From: Streptomyces sp. TLI_105 | GTDB taxonomy: Bacteria > Actinomycetota > Actinomycetes > Streptomycetales > Streptomycetaceae | Reading direction: 5' to 3' | NCBI RefSeq assembly: GCF_900105415.1 | Contig: NZ_FNSM01000001.1 | Location: forward strand, 4,942,501 to 5,006,500 | DNA: 64,000 nucleotides | Part shown: one piece after another, positions 36,721 through 46,020 of the stretch | Layout of the letters: every line of letters starts with the position of its first letter | Numbering within the stretch: position 1 is the stretch's first letter | Made by a program: the position numbers and the translations under genes | The notes under the pieces: generated by a model | Databases searched by the model: none | Seen by the model: the letters and a program-made list of their open reading frames with translations, nothing else | What the model was told of the DNA's origin: nothing

Positions 36721-37092
36721 TCAGACCTCCAGTTCGGCCTCGATCTTCTTCAGCTGGTGGCGGGCCATCGCCAGGTTCGCGCGGCTCTTGTCGAGCGCCA
36801 GGTAGAGGAAGAGGCCGTTGGTGCCGCGTCCCTTGAGCAGCCGGATCAGGTGGTACTGGCCGCCGAGCGTGATCAGGATGTCCTCGATGTCGTCCTGGAG
36901 CCCCAGCATCTCCATCGTCCGGACCTTGGCCCGGACGACGTCGGTGTTGCCCGCCGCGGCCATGTTCAGGTCGAGGTCCTTGCCGCCGCCGATCGTGCCG
37001 AGCGCCATGCCGCTGGTGTAGTCGACGAGGGCCGCGCCGATCGCGCCTTCGATCGTGACGGCTTCCTTGAGGGAGGTCTCGGTGTTCGCCAT
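36721..37092 (-). CDS. roadblock/LC7 domain protein
   Basis: A 123-residue MglB/roadblock-fold protein. GAIGAALVDYTSGMALGTIGGGKDLDLNMAAAGN spans the first strands and helix. GLQDDIEDILITLGGQYHLIRLL and LFLYLALDKSRANLAMARHQL complete the fold. Roadblock proteins dimerise and usually act as GTPase-activating or scaffold partners of Ras-like GTPases. It is the last gene of a four-gene operon, 40 bases after the preceding gene, and a paralogue of 38327-38719. Confidence 0.85.
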   Translation of the reverse strand: MANTETSLKEAVTIEGAIGAALVDYTSGMALGTIGGGKDLDLNMAAAGNTDVVRAKVRTMEMLGLQDDIEDILITLGGQYHLIRLLKGRGTNGLFLYLALDKSRANLAMARHQLKKIEAELEV

Positions 37093-37131
37093 GGTGTCGT
37101 ACTTCTTCCTTCTCGTTGCTGTTGGGACGGT

Positions 37132-37524
37132 TCAGTTCAGGTCTTTGCGTTCCAGCGCGCCGTCGACGAGCTCCGCTATCCGGGCGCTGGACCTGCGGGC
37201 CTCCAGATGGAGCCGGCCCACGTTGATCCGGGGTTCGGCGAGCAGCGTCAGGACGGCCGAGCCGCCCGCCGCGTACGTCGCCACGTAGCCGTCCTCGCCG
37301 CGTACGAGCAGCTCGCGGAAGCGGCCCTGCCCGGTGGTGTCGGTCAGCCGCTGCCCGACGCCGAGCGCCGCCGCGGTCAGCGCGGCCACGGTCTCCGCCT
37401 CGCCGTCCACCGTGTCGTGGGCGAGGACGAGGCCGTCGGCGCTGGCCGCCAGGGCCCCGGTGAGCTGGGGCAGCCGCGCCCGCAGCCGTCTGAGCTCGCC
37501 GAGGACCTCGGCTTCTGCCGTCAT
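37132..37524 (-). CDS. roadblock/LC7-like protein
   Basis: A 130-residue protein. It starts with a helix (AEVLGELRRLRARLPQLTGALAASADGLVLAHDTVDGEAE pattern), then GYVATYAAGGSAVLTLLAEPRINVGRLHLEARRSSARIAEL. The strand order and the phrase ASADGLVLAHD fit the roadblock fold of the kind found with actinobacterial conservons. The ATG at 37524 is set by GAGAGGAG, seven bases upstream. It is in the operon 38719-36721. Confidence 0.75.
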   Translation of the reverse strand: MTAEAEVLGELRRLRARLPQLTGALAASADGLVLAHDTVDGEAETVAALTAAALGVGQRLTDTTGQGRFRELLVRGEDGYVATYAAGGSAVLTLLAEPRINVGRLHLEARRSSARIAELVDGALERKDLN

Positions 37525-37565
37525 GAGCTGTCTCCTCTCGGCGCGCATGCGCAGGGCACGCCTCA

Positions 37566-38330
37566 TCACAGGTGTGCCTCCAGGGCGTCACGGAGCCGGC
37601 GCAGCAGGGCGATGTCGGGATCGGCCACCGGCAGGGCCGACAACGGCGTCGGCGGCGGGGGCGTGGGTGGGGATTCGAGCGGTGTCTCGACGAGCCCGGC
37701 CGCGGCCAGGCGCCGCACGTCGAGCAGCGTGTGGAAGGCGGGCCGGCCGAGCAGCCGGGCCAGCTCCGCCGGGGTCCGCTCCCCGTCGGCGGCGGCGAGC
37801 AGCGCGCGCTGCCGCGCCCCCACGGTCTGGCCGGGGGAGGCGGGGCGCGGCACGACCGGGGCGGTGTCCACGGCGGCGTACGGCCAGACGGCGTCGAGGA
37901 GTTCGCGGCGGCGGACGGTCTCGCGCTCGACGGCCTCGGCGGAGACCGGCCGCACCGTCCCGAACCAGTGCCCCACCCCGTACCGGAAGCGGGTCGGCCC
38001 GCTGGTGGGGGAGAGGGCGAAGAAGGCCGCGTCGAAGACGGCGCCGAGGTGGCAGATCTCCAGCTCGCCGTCGTGCAGCCGGCCGCTGTCGACGAGGAAG
38101 CGGCCGACCGCGCGGTGCGCCCCGGCCCGGTCGACGGCCTCGTCCCAGCCCTCGCGGGGCAGCCGGCCGCCGGTGGTGAGGAGGACGTCGACGCCGGGGG
38201 CGGCGGGCGACTCCGCGTGCACGACCCGGCCGTCGACGAGGTAGAGCGTGCCGTGGTCGCGCAACAGGGCGCCGGTGGCCTTCTCGGCGGCGAGCCGGAC
38301 CAGCATCGGGGAGACGGCCGTCCTGCTCAT
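37566..38330 (-). CDS. PATAN (DUF4388)-like protein with winged-helix tail
   Basis: A 254-residue protein. Residues 1-60 (LVRLAAEKATGALLRDHGTLYLVDGRVVHAESPAAPG) match the PATAN/DUF4388 pattern found in response-regulator-like proteins. The C-terminal part GARQRALLAAADGERTPAELARLLGRPAFHTLLDVRRLAAAGLVE looks like a winged helix, then a Pro-rich linker and a short helix. Its ATG overlaps the stop of the upstream roadblock gene (38327-38330). It may be a scaffold or regulator for the roadblock proteins. Confidence 0.65.
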   Translation of the reverse strand: MSRTAVSPMLVRLAAEKATGALLRDHGTLYLVDGRVVHAESPAAPGVDVLLTTGGRLPREGWDEAVDRAGAHRAVGRFLVDSGRLHDGELEICHLGAVFDAAFFALSPTSGPTRFRYGVGHWFGTVRPVSAEAVERETVRRRELLDAVWPYAAVDTAPVVPRPASPGQTVGARQRALLAAADGERTPAELARLLGRPAFHTLLDVRRLAAAGLVETPLESPPTPPPPTPLSALPVADPDIALLRRLRDALEAHL

Positions 38331-38719
38331 CCCAGGACCAGTCTCTCGGCGAGGTCGCGGAGCCGGAGCCGGGCGAGGGCGAGGTTGCCCGAGTCGCGGT
38401 CGAGCCAGAGGTGGAGGAAGACGCTGCTGTCGAAGGAGGTCTCGACGAAGCGGAGGACGTGGTAGCCGGCGCGGGTGGTGAGGATCAGGTCCTCGACGGG
38501 AAGATCCGCCCCGGGGTCGCCGTCCGCCGCCGTGAAGGAGTCGAACTCGGCGGCGGAACGGGCCAGTTCGGCGGTCTCGGCGGCCGTCGTCTCGTGGTCG
38601 CCGACCGGTGAGTCGCCCGCCGTGCCGAGAGCGAGCCCGCTGGTCCAGTCGACCAGGGAGGCGCCCCGGGCCCCCGGCAGGGCCATGGCCTCCAGGAGGC
38701 ACTCGTCGATTCCGGGCAC
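38327..38719 (-). CDS. roadblock/LC7 domain protein, first gene of operon
   Basis: A 130-residue paralogue of the protein at 36721-37092. ARGASLVDWTSGLALGTAG is directly comparable to its GAALVDYTSGMALGTIG. The rest, ILTTRAGYHVLRFVET and LWLDRDSGNLALARLRLRDL, completes the fold. The GTG start is preceded by GGGAGGGG. The promoter lies in the 205-base gap upstream, which also carries a short tandem repeat. Confidence 0.8.
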   Translation of the reverse strand: MPGIDECLLEAMALPGARGASLVDWTSGLALGTAGDSPVGDHETTAAETAELARSAAEFDSFTAADGDPGADLPVEDLILTTRAGYHVLRFVETSFDSSVFLHLWLDRDSGNLALARLRLRDLAERLVLG

Positions 38720-38857
38720 GCGGATTCCCCTCCCGATGCGGCGTGCGAACGTGCGGCAGTGACGGTGACGCTACTGAACGTTCCGCTCCGGTGGGGGCGT
38801 TCTGGCATTTTCCATCGGAACATGCCGCTGTCTGACTCGAATTGGCCCGAGCGGGCC

Positions 38858-38898
38858 CGGATCGGCCGCGCGACTCCACGGATCGGCCGCGCGGCTCC
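38858..38898. repeat. tandem duplication of a 20-base GC-rich unit
   Basis: CGGATCGGCCGCGCG[A/G]CTCC occurs at 38858-38877 and 38879-38898, one base apart in sequence and spaced 21 bases, about two helical turns. It lies between the roadblock operon and the PLP enzyme gene. It may be a duplicated regulator site or a recent slippage event. Confidence 0.6.
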
Positions 38899-38924
38899 CC
38901 GGCGTTCGCGATGCCGGACGGGCC

Positions 38925-40253
38925 CTACCCGACGGGCTGGCGGACCAGCGCGTCCGCCCGTTCCCCGCCCGCCTCGGCGACGATCTCGTCGAGCGTCTGC
39001 GCCCTGCGCACGGTCGTGAACGTCACCGCCCCGTCGCCGTCGACCGTGAAGCCGTGGATCCCGGGCCGGGGCAGGCTGTTGTACGCGTAGTGGTGGGCGA
39101 AGTAGTACGCGCCGGTGTCCGGGACCGCCACGACGTCGCCCGGGTGCAGCAGCGGCAGCGCGCGGCCCGTGGCGAGCAGGTCCCCGGCGAAGCAGGCGGG
39201 GCCCGCCACGTCCTGGACGGTGACGTCCCCGGTGCGGGGGCGGCCCCCGGAGTCGTACGCGAGGACGCGCAGGGGCCAGGAGCCGGGGGCGTAGACCGTG
39301 CGGGCGGCCAGCTGCGCGCCCGCGTGGGTGACGGCGATCGGGCGGCCGCCGGAGGTCTTCGTGTACTCCACCCGGGCGAGGACCGTGCCGTGCTTGGCGA
39401 GCAGGGAGCGCCCGAACTCGGTGACGAGCCGGTAGCGGCCGTCGAAGAGCCCGGGGACGGTGTCGGCGAGCAGCCGGGCGTACTCCGCGTACGTCGGCGT
39501 CTCCTCGTCGGAGGCGAAGTTCACCGGCAGCCCGCCGCCGATGTCGAGGGTGTCGACCTGCCGCCGGCCGGCCTCCCGGTTGATCTCCTCGGCGAGCGCG
39601 TACGCCTCCCCGACCCCCTGGGCCATGAGGGCGAGCGGGATGCCCTGGGAGCCGGTGTGGGTGTGCAGCCGGGTCAGCCAGGGCCGGTCCAGGAAGGCCC
39701 GGACGACGGTCTCGCGTGCGCCCTCGTCGCGGAGCGCCACGCCGAACTTGGAGGTGGCGGTCGCGGTCGAGAGCGCGCTGATGGAACCGGCTCCGACCTG
39801 CGGGTTCACCCGGAGGCCGAGCGGTGAGGCGGTGGGGGCGGAGGCGACGAGCGCGTCGAGCCTGGCCAGCTCCTGGAGGTTGTCGGCGTTGACGGCGATC
39901 CCGAGCGCGAGGGCCTGGCGGAGCTCGGCCGGGGTCTTGGCGGGGGAGTCGAGCACGGTCCGCGCGGGCGGGACGCCGGCCGCGCGGGCGAGGGCCAGCT
40001 CGCCGGGGCTCGCGACCTCGACGCCGAGCCCCGCCTCGTGGAGCAGGCGCAGGACGGGGACGAGCGGGGCGGCCTTCGCGGCGAAGGCGTGCAGCACGGG
40101 CGCGTCGGTGACGGCGGCGAAGGCGCTGGTCAGGGCGGTGGCGGAGGCGCGGATGCCGGCGGTGTCGAGGAGGGCGACGACCGGCTGCGCGGGGGAGAGG
40201 AGTCCTTGGTCGACGGAGGCTCGGACGGCGAGATCACGGCGGTAGGAGGCCAT
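38925..40253 (-). CDS. fold-type III PLP-dependent amino-acid decarboxylase/racemase
   Basis: A 442-residue enzyme of the LysA/ornithine-decarboxylase fold. The PLP Lys is in HAFAAKAAPLVPVLR near residue 57, HTHTGSQG is near residue 195, DIGGGLPVNF near 240, and the C-terminal YYFAHHYAYNSLPRPG contacts substrate. It resembles diaminopimelate decarboxylase but lacks its full signature, so a different amino acid is likely. It starts at ATG 40253 or 40262. It is divergent from hutU with 95 bases between them. Confidence 0.75.
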   Translation of the reverse strand: MASYRRDLAVRASVDQGLLSPAQPVVALLDTAGIRASATALTSAFAAVTDAPVLHAFAAKAAPLVPVLRLLHEAGLGVEVASPGELALARAAGVPPARTVLDSPAKTPAELRQALALGIAVNADNLQELARLDALVASAPTASPLGLRVNPQVGAGSISALSTATATSKFGVALRDEGARETVVRAFLDRPWLTRLHTHTGSQGIPLALMAQGVGEAYALAEEINREAGRRQVDTLDIGGGLPVNFASDEETPTYAEYARLLADTVPGLFDGRYRLVTEFGRSLLAKHGTVLARVEYTKTSGGRPIAVTHAGAQLAARTVYAPGSWPLRVLAYDSGGRPRTGDVTVQDVAGPACFAGDLLATGRALPLLHPGDVVAVPDTGAYYFAHHYAYNSLPRPGIHGFTVDGDGAVTFTTVRRAQTLDEIVAEAGGERADALVRQPVG

Positions 40254-40292
40254 GCGGCCCATCCTCGTCCATCGTCCGGCCGGGGCGCCCTG

Positions 40293-40332
40293 TTGACTAC
40301 AACTATTCAGCGCGACAAGATGTGAATATCTG
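40293..40332 (+). promoter_or_regulatory. hutU promoter with RpiR-type box
   Basis: TTGACT (40293-40298) is a good -35; CAAGAT (40316-40321) 17 bases on is the -10 candidate. GATGTGAATATC (40319-40330) overlaps the start region and matches the box before the RpiR gene in 11 of 12 bases. The gene starts at 40358 after CGAGGAGG. Confidence 0.45.
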
Positions 40333-40357
40333 AACGACATTCCGAGGAGGCACCCCC

Positions 40358-42034
40358 ATGTCAGGACCCCGCCCCGTACGAGCAGCCCGCGGTACGGAAC
40401 TGAGCGCCCTGGGATGGCAGCAGGAAGCCGCCCTCCGGATGCTCCAGAACAACCTCGACCCCGAGGTCGCCGAGCACCCCGACAAGCTCGTCGTCTACGG
40501 CGGCACCGGCAAGGCCGCCCGCGACTGGCGCTCCTTCGACGCCATGGTCCGCACCCTGCGCACCCTCAAGCAGGACGAGACGATGCTCGTCCAGTCCGGC
40601 CGCCCCGTCGGCGTCATGCAGACCCACGAGTGGGCCCCCCGCGTCCTCCTCGCCAACTCCAACCTGGTCGGCGACTGGGCCAACTGGGAGGAGTTCCGCC
40701 GCCTGGAGCACCTCGGCCTCACCATGTACGGCCAGATGACCGCCGGCTCCTGGATCTACATCGGCACCCAGGGCATCCTCCAGGGCACCTACGAGACCTT
40801 CGCGGCCGTCGCCGCCAAGAAGTTCGGCGGCACCCTCGCCGGGACGATCACCCTCACCGCCGGCCTCGGCGGCATGGGCGGCGCCCAGCCCCTCGCCGTG
40901 ACGATGAACGACGGCGTCGCCATCTGCATCGACGTCGACCCGCGCGCCATCGAGCGCCGCATCGAGCACCGCTACCTGGACGTCAAGGCCGACAACCTCG
41001 CCCACGCCCTCCAGCTCGCCGTCGAGGCCCGCGACGCCCGCCGCCCGCTCTCCATCGGCCTCCTCGGCAACGCCGCCGAGCTGCTCCCGCAGATGCTCGC
41101 CGAGGGCGCCCCCATCGACATCGTGACCGACCAGACCTCGGCCCACGACCCGCTCTCGTACCTCCCCGTCGGCGTCGCCTTCGACGACATGGCCGACGCC
41201 GCCGCCAAGGACCCGGCCGGCTTCACCCAGCGCTCCCGCGAGTCGATGGCCAAGCACGTCGAGGCCATGGTCGGCTTCATGGACGCCGGCGCCGAGGTCT
41301 TCGACTACGGCAACTCGATCCGCGGCGAGGCCCAGCTGGCCGGCTACGACCGCGCCTTCGCCTTCCCCGGCTTCGTCCCCGCCTACATCCGCCCGCTGTT
41401 CTGCGAGGGCAAGGGCCCCTTCCGCTGGGCCGCCCTCTCCGGCGAGGCCTCGGACATCCACAAGACCGACAAGGCGATCCTCGACCTCTTCCCGGAGAAC
41501 GAGTCCCTCCACCGCTGGATCAAGATGGCCGGCGAGCGCGTCCACTTCCAGGGCCTGCCCGCCCGCATCTGCTGGCTCGGCCAGGGCGAGCGCGACAAGG
41601 CGGGCTCCATGTTCAACGACATGGTCGCCGACGGCACCCTCGCCGCGCCCCTCGCGATCGGCCGCGACCACCTCGACTGCGGCTCCGTCGCCTCCCCGTA
41701 CCGCGAGACCGAGGCCATGCTCGACGGCTCCGACGCCATCGCCGACTGGCCGCTGCTCAACGCCATGGTCAACGTCGCCTCCGGCGCGTCCTGGGTCTCC
41801 ATCCACCACGGCGGCGGCGTCGGCATGGGCCGCTCCATCCACGCCGGCCAGGTCTCGGTCGCCGACGGCACGAAGCTCGCGGGCGAGAAGATCCGCCGCG
41901 TGCTCACCAACGACCCCGGCATGGGCGTCATCCGCCACGTCGACGCCGGCTACGACATCGCCGAGCGCGTCGCCGACGAGAAGGGCGTCCGCGTCCCGAT
42001 GCGCGAGGGCGGCGCCGAGGAAGGCTCGGCGTGA
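40358..42034 (+). CDS. hutU: urocanate hydratase
   Basis: A 558-residue cytoplasmic enzyme with tightly bound NAD+. It converts urocanate to imidazolone propionate, the second step of histidine degradation. The protein begins with a short extension, then [20 protein letters not shown], the catalytic-site [11 protein letters not shown] region, and [20 protein letters not shown] for NAD. The Cys signature region [19 protein letters not shown] is intact. It is the first gene of a coupled hut operon; its stop overlaps the next GTG (42031-42034). Histidine ammonia-lyase is not in this window. Confidence 0.97.
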   Translation: MSGPRPVRAARGTELSALGWQQEAALRMLQNNLDPEVAEHPDKLVVYGGTGKAARDWRSFDAMVRTLRTLKQDETMLVQSGRPVGVMQTHEWAPRVLLANSNLVGDWANWEEFRRLEHLGLTMYGQMTAGSWIYIGTQGILQGTYETFAAVAAKKFGGTLAGTITLTAGLGGMGGAQPLAVTMNDGVAICIDVDPRAIERRIEHRYLDVKADNLAHALQLAVEARDARRPLSIGLLGNAAELLPQMLAEGAPIDIVTDQTSAHDPLSYLPVGVAFDDMADAAAKDPAGFTQRSRESMAKHVEAMVGFMDAGAEVFDYGNSIRGEAQLAGYDRAFAFPGFVPAYIRPLFCEGKGPFRWAALSGEASDIHKTDKAILDLFPENESLHRWIKMAGERVHFQGLPARICWLGQGERDKAGSMFNDMVADGTLAAPLAIGRDHLDCGSVASPYRETEAMLDGSDAIADWPLLNAMVNVASGASWVSIHHGGGVGMGRSIHAGQVSVADGTKLAGEKIRRVLTNDPGMGVIRHVDAGYDIAERVADEKGVRVPMREGGAEEGSA

Positions 42035-43248
42035 GCCAGTCCTTCCACGCCATGTGGACGTCGCTGCGGCCCATCGGCCGCAGCGACGCCTCCGGAGGCT
42101 ACCGCCGCTACGCCTGGACCCCCGCCGACGCCGACTGCCGCCTGTGGTTCCGCATGCAGGCCGAGGCCCGCCGTCTCGACGTCGAGACCGACCGCAACGG
42201 CAACCAGTGGGCCTGGCTCGGCGACCCGACGGCCGGCGACGCCGTCGTCACCGGCTCCCACCTGGACTCCGTCCCCGACGGCGGCGCCTTCGACGGCCCC
42301 CTCGGCGTCGTGTCCGCCTTCGCCGCCCTCGACGAACTCCGCGCCCGCGGCGCCTCGTTCAAGCGGCCCCTCGCCATCGTCAACTTCGGCGACGAGGAAG
42401 GAGCCCGCTTCGGCCTCGCCTGCGTCGGCTCCCGCCTCACCGCCGGCCGGCTGACGAAGGAGCAGGCGTACGAGCTCCGCGACGCCGACGGGATCAGCCT
42501 CCCTCAGGCCATGGAGGCCGCCGGGTACGACCCCTCGGGGATCGGCCCCGACCCCGAGCGACTGGACCGCATCGGCGCCTTCGTCGAGCTCCACGTCGAG
42601 CAGGGCCGCGCCCTGGACCTGTCCGGGGACGCCGTCGGCATCGCCTCCTCCATCTGGCCGCACGGCCGCTGGCGGTACGACTTCGCCGGCGAGGCCAACC
42701 ACGCGGGCACGACCCGCCTGGTCGACCGCCGCGACCCGATGCTCACCTACGCCGAGACCGTCCTCGCCGCCCGCCGCGAGGCCGAACTCGCGGGCGCCGT
42801 CGCCACCTTCGGCAAGATCGCGGTCGAGCCGAACGGCGTCAACGCCATCCCGTCGATGGTCCGCGGCTGGCTCGACGCCCGCGCCGCCGACCAGGGCTCC
42901 CTCGACAAGGTCGTCGCGGGCGTCGAGACGGCGGCCCGGGAGTACGCCGACCGCCACGGCATCGACCTCGCCGTCGTACGGGAGTCGTTCACCCCGATCG
43001 TGGACTTCTCGCACGCCCTGCGCGACGAGCTCTCCCGGATCCTGGGCACCTCGGGCAAGGTGCCGGTCCTCGGCACGGGCGCGGGACACGACGCGGGCAT
43101 CCTGTCCGAGTCGATCCCGACCGCCATGCTGTTCGTACGGAACCCCACCGGCGTCTCGCACTCCCCGGCCGAGTTCGCGGCCGAGGACGACTGCGTGGCC
43201 GGGGTCATCGCACTCGCCGACGTACTGGAGGAGCTGGCGTGCCGCTGA
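42031..43248 (+). CDS. M20-family amidohydrolase (allantoate amidohydrolase-like) in the hut operon
   Basis: A 405-residue zinc/manganese hydrolase of the hydantoinase/carbamoylase branch. The metal ligands are visible in [36 protein letters not shown] and [10 protein letters not shown]. Databases would call it allantoate amidohydrolase or N-carbamoyl amino-acid hydrolase. Its coupling to hutU and hutF suggests the last step, hydrolysis of N-formyl-L-glutamate to glutamate and formate. This is inference: the classical HutG enzyme is an arginase-like or N-formylglutamate-specific protein. It starts at GTG 42031 and overlaps hutF by ten bases. Confidence 0.88.
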   Translation: MSQSFHAMWTSLRPIGRSDASGGYRRYAWTPADADCRLWFRMQAEARRLDVETDRNGNQWAWLGDPTAGDAVVTGSHLDSVPDGGAFDGPLGVVSAFAALDELRARGASFKRPLAIVNFGDEEGARFGLACVGSRLTAGRLTKEQAYELRDADGISLPQAMEAAGYDPSGIGPDPERLDRIGAFVELHVEQGRALDLSGDAVGIASSIWPHGRWRYDFAGEANHAGTTRLVDRRDPMLTYAETVLAARREAELAGAVATFGKIAVEPNGVNAIPSMVRGWLDARAADQGSLDKVVAGVETAAREYADRHGIDLAVVRESFTPIVDFSHALRDELSRILGTSGKVPVLGTGAGHDAGILSESIPTAMLFVRNPTGVSHSPAEFAAEDDCVAGVIALADVLEELACR

Positions 43249-44576
43249 CGACGTACTGGCTGGAACACGCCTGGCTCGACACGAACGTCGAGCCGGGCGT
43301 GGCCCTTGAGGTCACGGACGACCGGATCACCGCCGTACGGACGGCAGTCGAGACGCCCCCGGCGGGCGCCGTCGTCCTGCGCGGCCTCACGATCCCCGGC
43401 CTGGCCAACGCCCACAGCCATGCCTTCCACCGGGCCCTGCGCGGCACCGTCCAGGTCGGCTCCGGCACGTTCTGGACCTGGCGCGAGGTCATGTACTCCG
43501 TCGCCCAGCGCCTCACCCCCGACAGCTACTTCGCGCTCGCCCGCGCGGTGTACGCCGAGATGGCGCTCGCCGGCATCACCTCCGTCGGCGAGTTCCACTA
43601 CCTGCACCACGCGCCCGGCGGCACCCCGTACGCCGACCCCAACGCCATGGGCGAGGCGCTCATCGCCGCCGCCGCCGAGGCGGGCGTCCGCATCACCCTC
43701 CTCGACACCGCGTACCTCTCCTCCGGCTTCGGCGCCGCCCCCGAGCGGCACCAGCTCCGCTTCACCGACGGCACCGCCGAGAAGTGGGCGGAGCGGGTGA
43801 GCGCGTTGAAGGAGCGCGACGGAGTACGCATCGGGGCGGCGATCCACTCCGTACGGGCCGTCCCGGCGGACCAGCTGTCGACGGTGGCCCGCTGGGCGCA
43901 GGACCGGCGGGCCCCCCTCCACGTCCACCTCTCGGAGCAGACCGCCGAGAACGACGCCTGCCAGGCGGCCCACGGCATGACGCCGACCCGGCTCCTCGCG
44001 GAGCACGGCGTCCTCGGCGCACGGACGACGGGCGTCCACAACACCCACCTGACCGCCGAGGACATCGTCCTCCTCGGCTCGTCGACCACCGGCACCTGCA
44101 TGTGCCCGACCACCGAACGGGACCTCGCCGACGGCATCGGCCCGGCGGTCGCCCTCCAGCGCGCCGGCTCCCCGCTCTCCCTCGGCAGCGACAGCCACGC
44201 CGTCATCGACCTCCTCGAAGAGGCGCGGGCCATGGAGCTGAACGAGCGCCTGCGCACCCGCACCCGGGGCCACTGGACGGCCGCCGCGCTGCTGCGCGCG
44301 GCCACGGCGGACGGCCACGCGGCCCTCGGCTGGGCCGACGCGGGCACCCTGGAAGCCGGCGCCCTGGCCGACTTCACCACGATCACCCTCGACTCGGTCC
44401 GCACCGCGGGCCCGGTCCCGCGCCTGGCGGCGGAGACGGCGGTCTTCGCGGCGACGGCGGCGGACGTGCACCACGTGGTGGTGGGCGGCCGGACGATCGT
44501 CCACGACGGCACCCACGTCGCCGTACCGAACGCGGCAGAAGAACTGGCGACCACGATCGCGGCGCTCAGGAGCTGA
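43239..44576 (+). CDS. hutF: formimidoylglutamate deiminase
   Basis: A 445-residue amidohydrolase-superfamily enzyme that deiminates N-formimino-L-glutamate to N-formylglutamate and ammonia. The metal site begins PGLANAHSHAFHRALRG. Further ligands sit in PLHVHLSEQ, GVHNTHLT and LGSDSHAVIDLLEEARAMEL. The phrase GTFWTWREVMYSVAQRLTP is characteristic of HutF. The start is GTG at 43239, overlapping the previous gene. The 102-base gap to hutI holds a palindromic repeat. Confidence 0.93.
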   Translation: MPLTTYWLEHAWLDTNVEPGVALEVTDDRITAVRTAVETPPAGAVVLRGLTIPGLANAHSHAFHRALRGTVQVGSGTFWTWREVMYSVAQRLTPDSYFALARAVYAEMALAGITSVGEFHYLHHAPGGTPYADPNAMGEALIAAAAEAGVRITLLDTAYLSSGFGAAPERHQLRFTDGTAEKWAERVSALKERDGVRIGAAIHSVRAVPADQLSTVARWAQDRRAPLHVHLSEQTAENDACQAAHGMTPTRLLAEHGVLGARTTGVHNTHLTAEDIVLLGSSTTGTCMCPTTERDLADGIGPAVALQRAGSPLSLGSDSHAVIDLLEEARAMELNERLRTRTRGHWTAAALLRAATADGHAALGWADAGTLEAGALADFTTITLDSVRTAGPVPRLAAETAVFAATAADVHHVVVGGRTIVHDGTHVAVPNAAEELATTIAALRS

Positions 44577-44581
44577 GCGGC

Positions 44582-44634
44582 CCCGGGTTGTGGGCACTCG
44601 TTCCGCGGGGCGGAACGGGTGGGCACAGCCCGGG
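44582..44634. repeat. palindromic repeat inside the hut operon
   Basis: A 53-base single copy of the unit seen at 32288. The outer stem is CCCGGGTTGTG with CACAGCCCGGG (one G-T pair). The internal loop GGCACTC faces GGGTGGG, and the inner stem GTTCCGC/GCGGAAC has a GGG loop. It lies between hutF and hutI, where it may lower downstream expression or protect the mRNA. Confidence 0.8.
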
Positions 44635-44678
44635 CCACCGGCCCGCACCCGAACCGCCCGCCCCCACCGGAGAGCAAC

Positions 44679-45848
44679 ATGACGACGACGCTCATCACGA
44701 ACATCGGCAGCCTGGTCACGAACGACCCCACCCTCGGCGAGGGCCCCCTGGGCCTGGTCAAGGACGCCGCCCTCGTCCTGGACGGCGAGACGATCGCCTG
44801 GGCGGGCCCGGCGGTGCAGGCCCCGGCGGCGGACCAGGCCGTCGACGCCGACGGCCGCGCCGTCATCCCGGGCTTCGTCGACTCCCACTCGCACCTCGTC
44901 TTCGCCGGCGACCGCACGGCCGAGTTCAACGCCCGCATGTCCGGCCAGCCGTACAAGGCGGGCGGCATCCGCACGACCGTGGCGGCGACCCGCGCCGCCA
45001 CCGACGCGGAGCTCTCCGCGAACGTGGCCCGCTACATGTGGGAGGCCCTGCGCCAGGGCACCACCACCTTCGAGACCAAGTCCGGCTACGGCCTGACCGT
45101 CGAGGACGAGGCCCGCGCCCTGCGCATCGCCGCCGAGCACACAGACGAGGTCACCTACCTCGGCGCGCACATCGTGTCGCCGGACTACGCCGACGACCCG
45201 GCCGGGTACGTGAAGCTGGTGACCGGCGAGATGCTGGACGCCTGCGCCCCGTACGCCCGCTGGGTGGACGTCTTCTGCGAGAAGGGCGCCTTCGACGGCG
45301 ACCAGGCCCGCGCGATCCTCAAGGCCGGCATGGCGAAGGGCCTGCAGGCCCGCGTCCACGCCAACCAGCTCTCGTACGGCCCCGGCGTGCAGCTCGCGGT
45401 CGAGCTGGACGCGGCGAGCGCCGACCACTGCACCCATCTGACGAGCGCCGACATCGACGCGCTGGCGCAGGGGAACACGGTCGCGACCCTGTTGCCCGGC
45501 GCCGAGTTCTCCACCCGCGCCGAGTGGCCGGACGCCCGCCGGCTCCTCGACGTGGGCGTGACGGTCGCCCTGTCCACGGACTGCAACCCCGGCTCGTCCT
45601 TCACGTCCTCGATGCCGTTCTGCATCGCCCTCGCGGTCCGGGACATGCTGATGACGCCGGACGAGGCGATCTGGTCCGCCACCGCCGGCGGCGCGGCGGC
45701 CCTGCGCCGGACGGACGTCGGCAGGCTGGGCGTCGGCGCCCGCGCGGACCTCGTCGTCCTCGACGCCCCCTCCCACGTCCACCTGGCCTACCGTCCGGGC
45801 GTGCCGCTGGTCGCGGAGGTCTGGCGGAAGGGCGCGCGGACGGTCTGA
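44679..45848 (+). CDS. hutI: imidazolonepropionase
   Basis: A 389-residue zinc/iron amidohydrolase that opens imidazolone propionate to N-formimino-L-glutamate, step three of histidine degradation. [16 protein letters not shown] carries the first metal His pair, [12 protein letters not shown] binds substrate, and [20 protein letters not shown] and STDCNPGSS complete the site. The ATG follows CCGGAGAGCA. It probably shares the hutU transcript despite the repeat in the gap before it. Confidence 0.97.
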   Translation: MTTTLITNIGSLVTNDPTLGEGPLGLVKDAALVLDGETIAWAGPAVQAPAADQAVDADGRAVIPGFVDSHSHLVFAGDRTAEFNARMSGQPYKAGGIRTTVAATRAATDAELSANVARYMWEALRQGTTTFETKSGYGLTVEDEARALRIAAEHTDEVTYLGAHIVSPDYADDPAGYVKLVTGEMLDACAPYARWVDVFCEKGAFDGDQARAILKAGMAKGLQARVHANQLSYGPGVQLAVELDAASADHCTHLTSADIDALAQGNTVATLLPGAEFSTRAEWPDARRLLDVGVTVALSTDCNPGSSFTSSMPFCIALAVRDMLMTPDEAIWSATAGGAAALRRTDVGRLGVGARADLVVLDAPSHVHLAYRPGVPLVAEVWRKGARTV

Positions 45849-46020
45849 GCGGGGATCGAGCAGCCGTACTCGGGCGGGCGGGGCCGCCGACCCCGCCACG
45901 ACCCGGCCGTGCGTCCGAGGAGCACCCGGACGGGCTTCGCCCCGTACGGCGCCTCGCCGGAGGTCGGCTGCCCGGACGCGAAGCGCCGCGGCCGACGGCG
46001 GGGGCCTACCCTCAGGTGCC

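Noticed and set aside
36721..38719. A conservon (cvn) operon
   Set aside because: Kinase-like sensor, DUF742 protein and GTPase are all missing; only roadblock and PATAN-like proteins are present.
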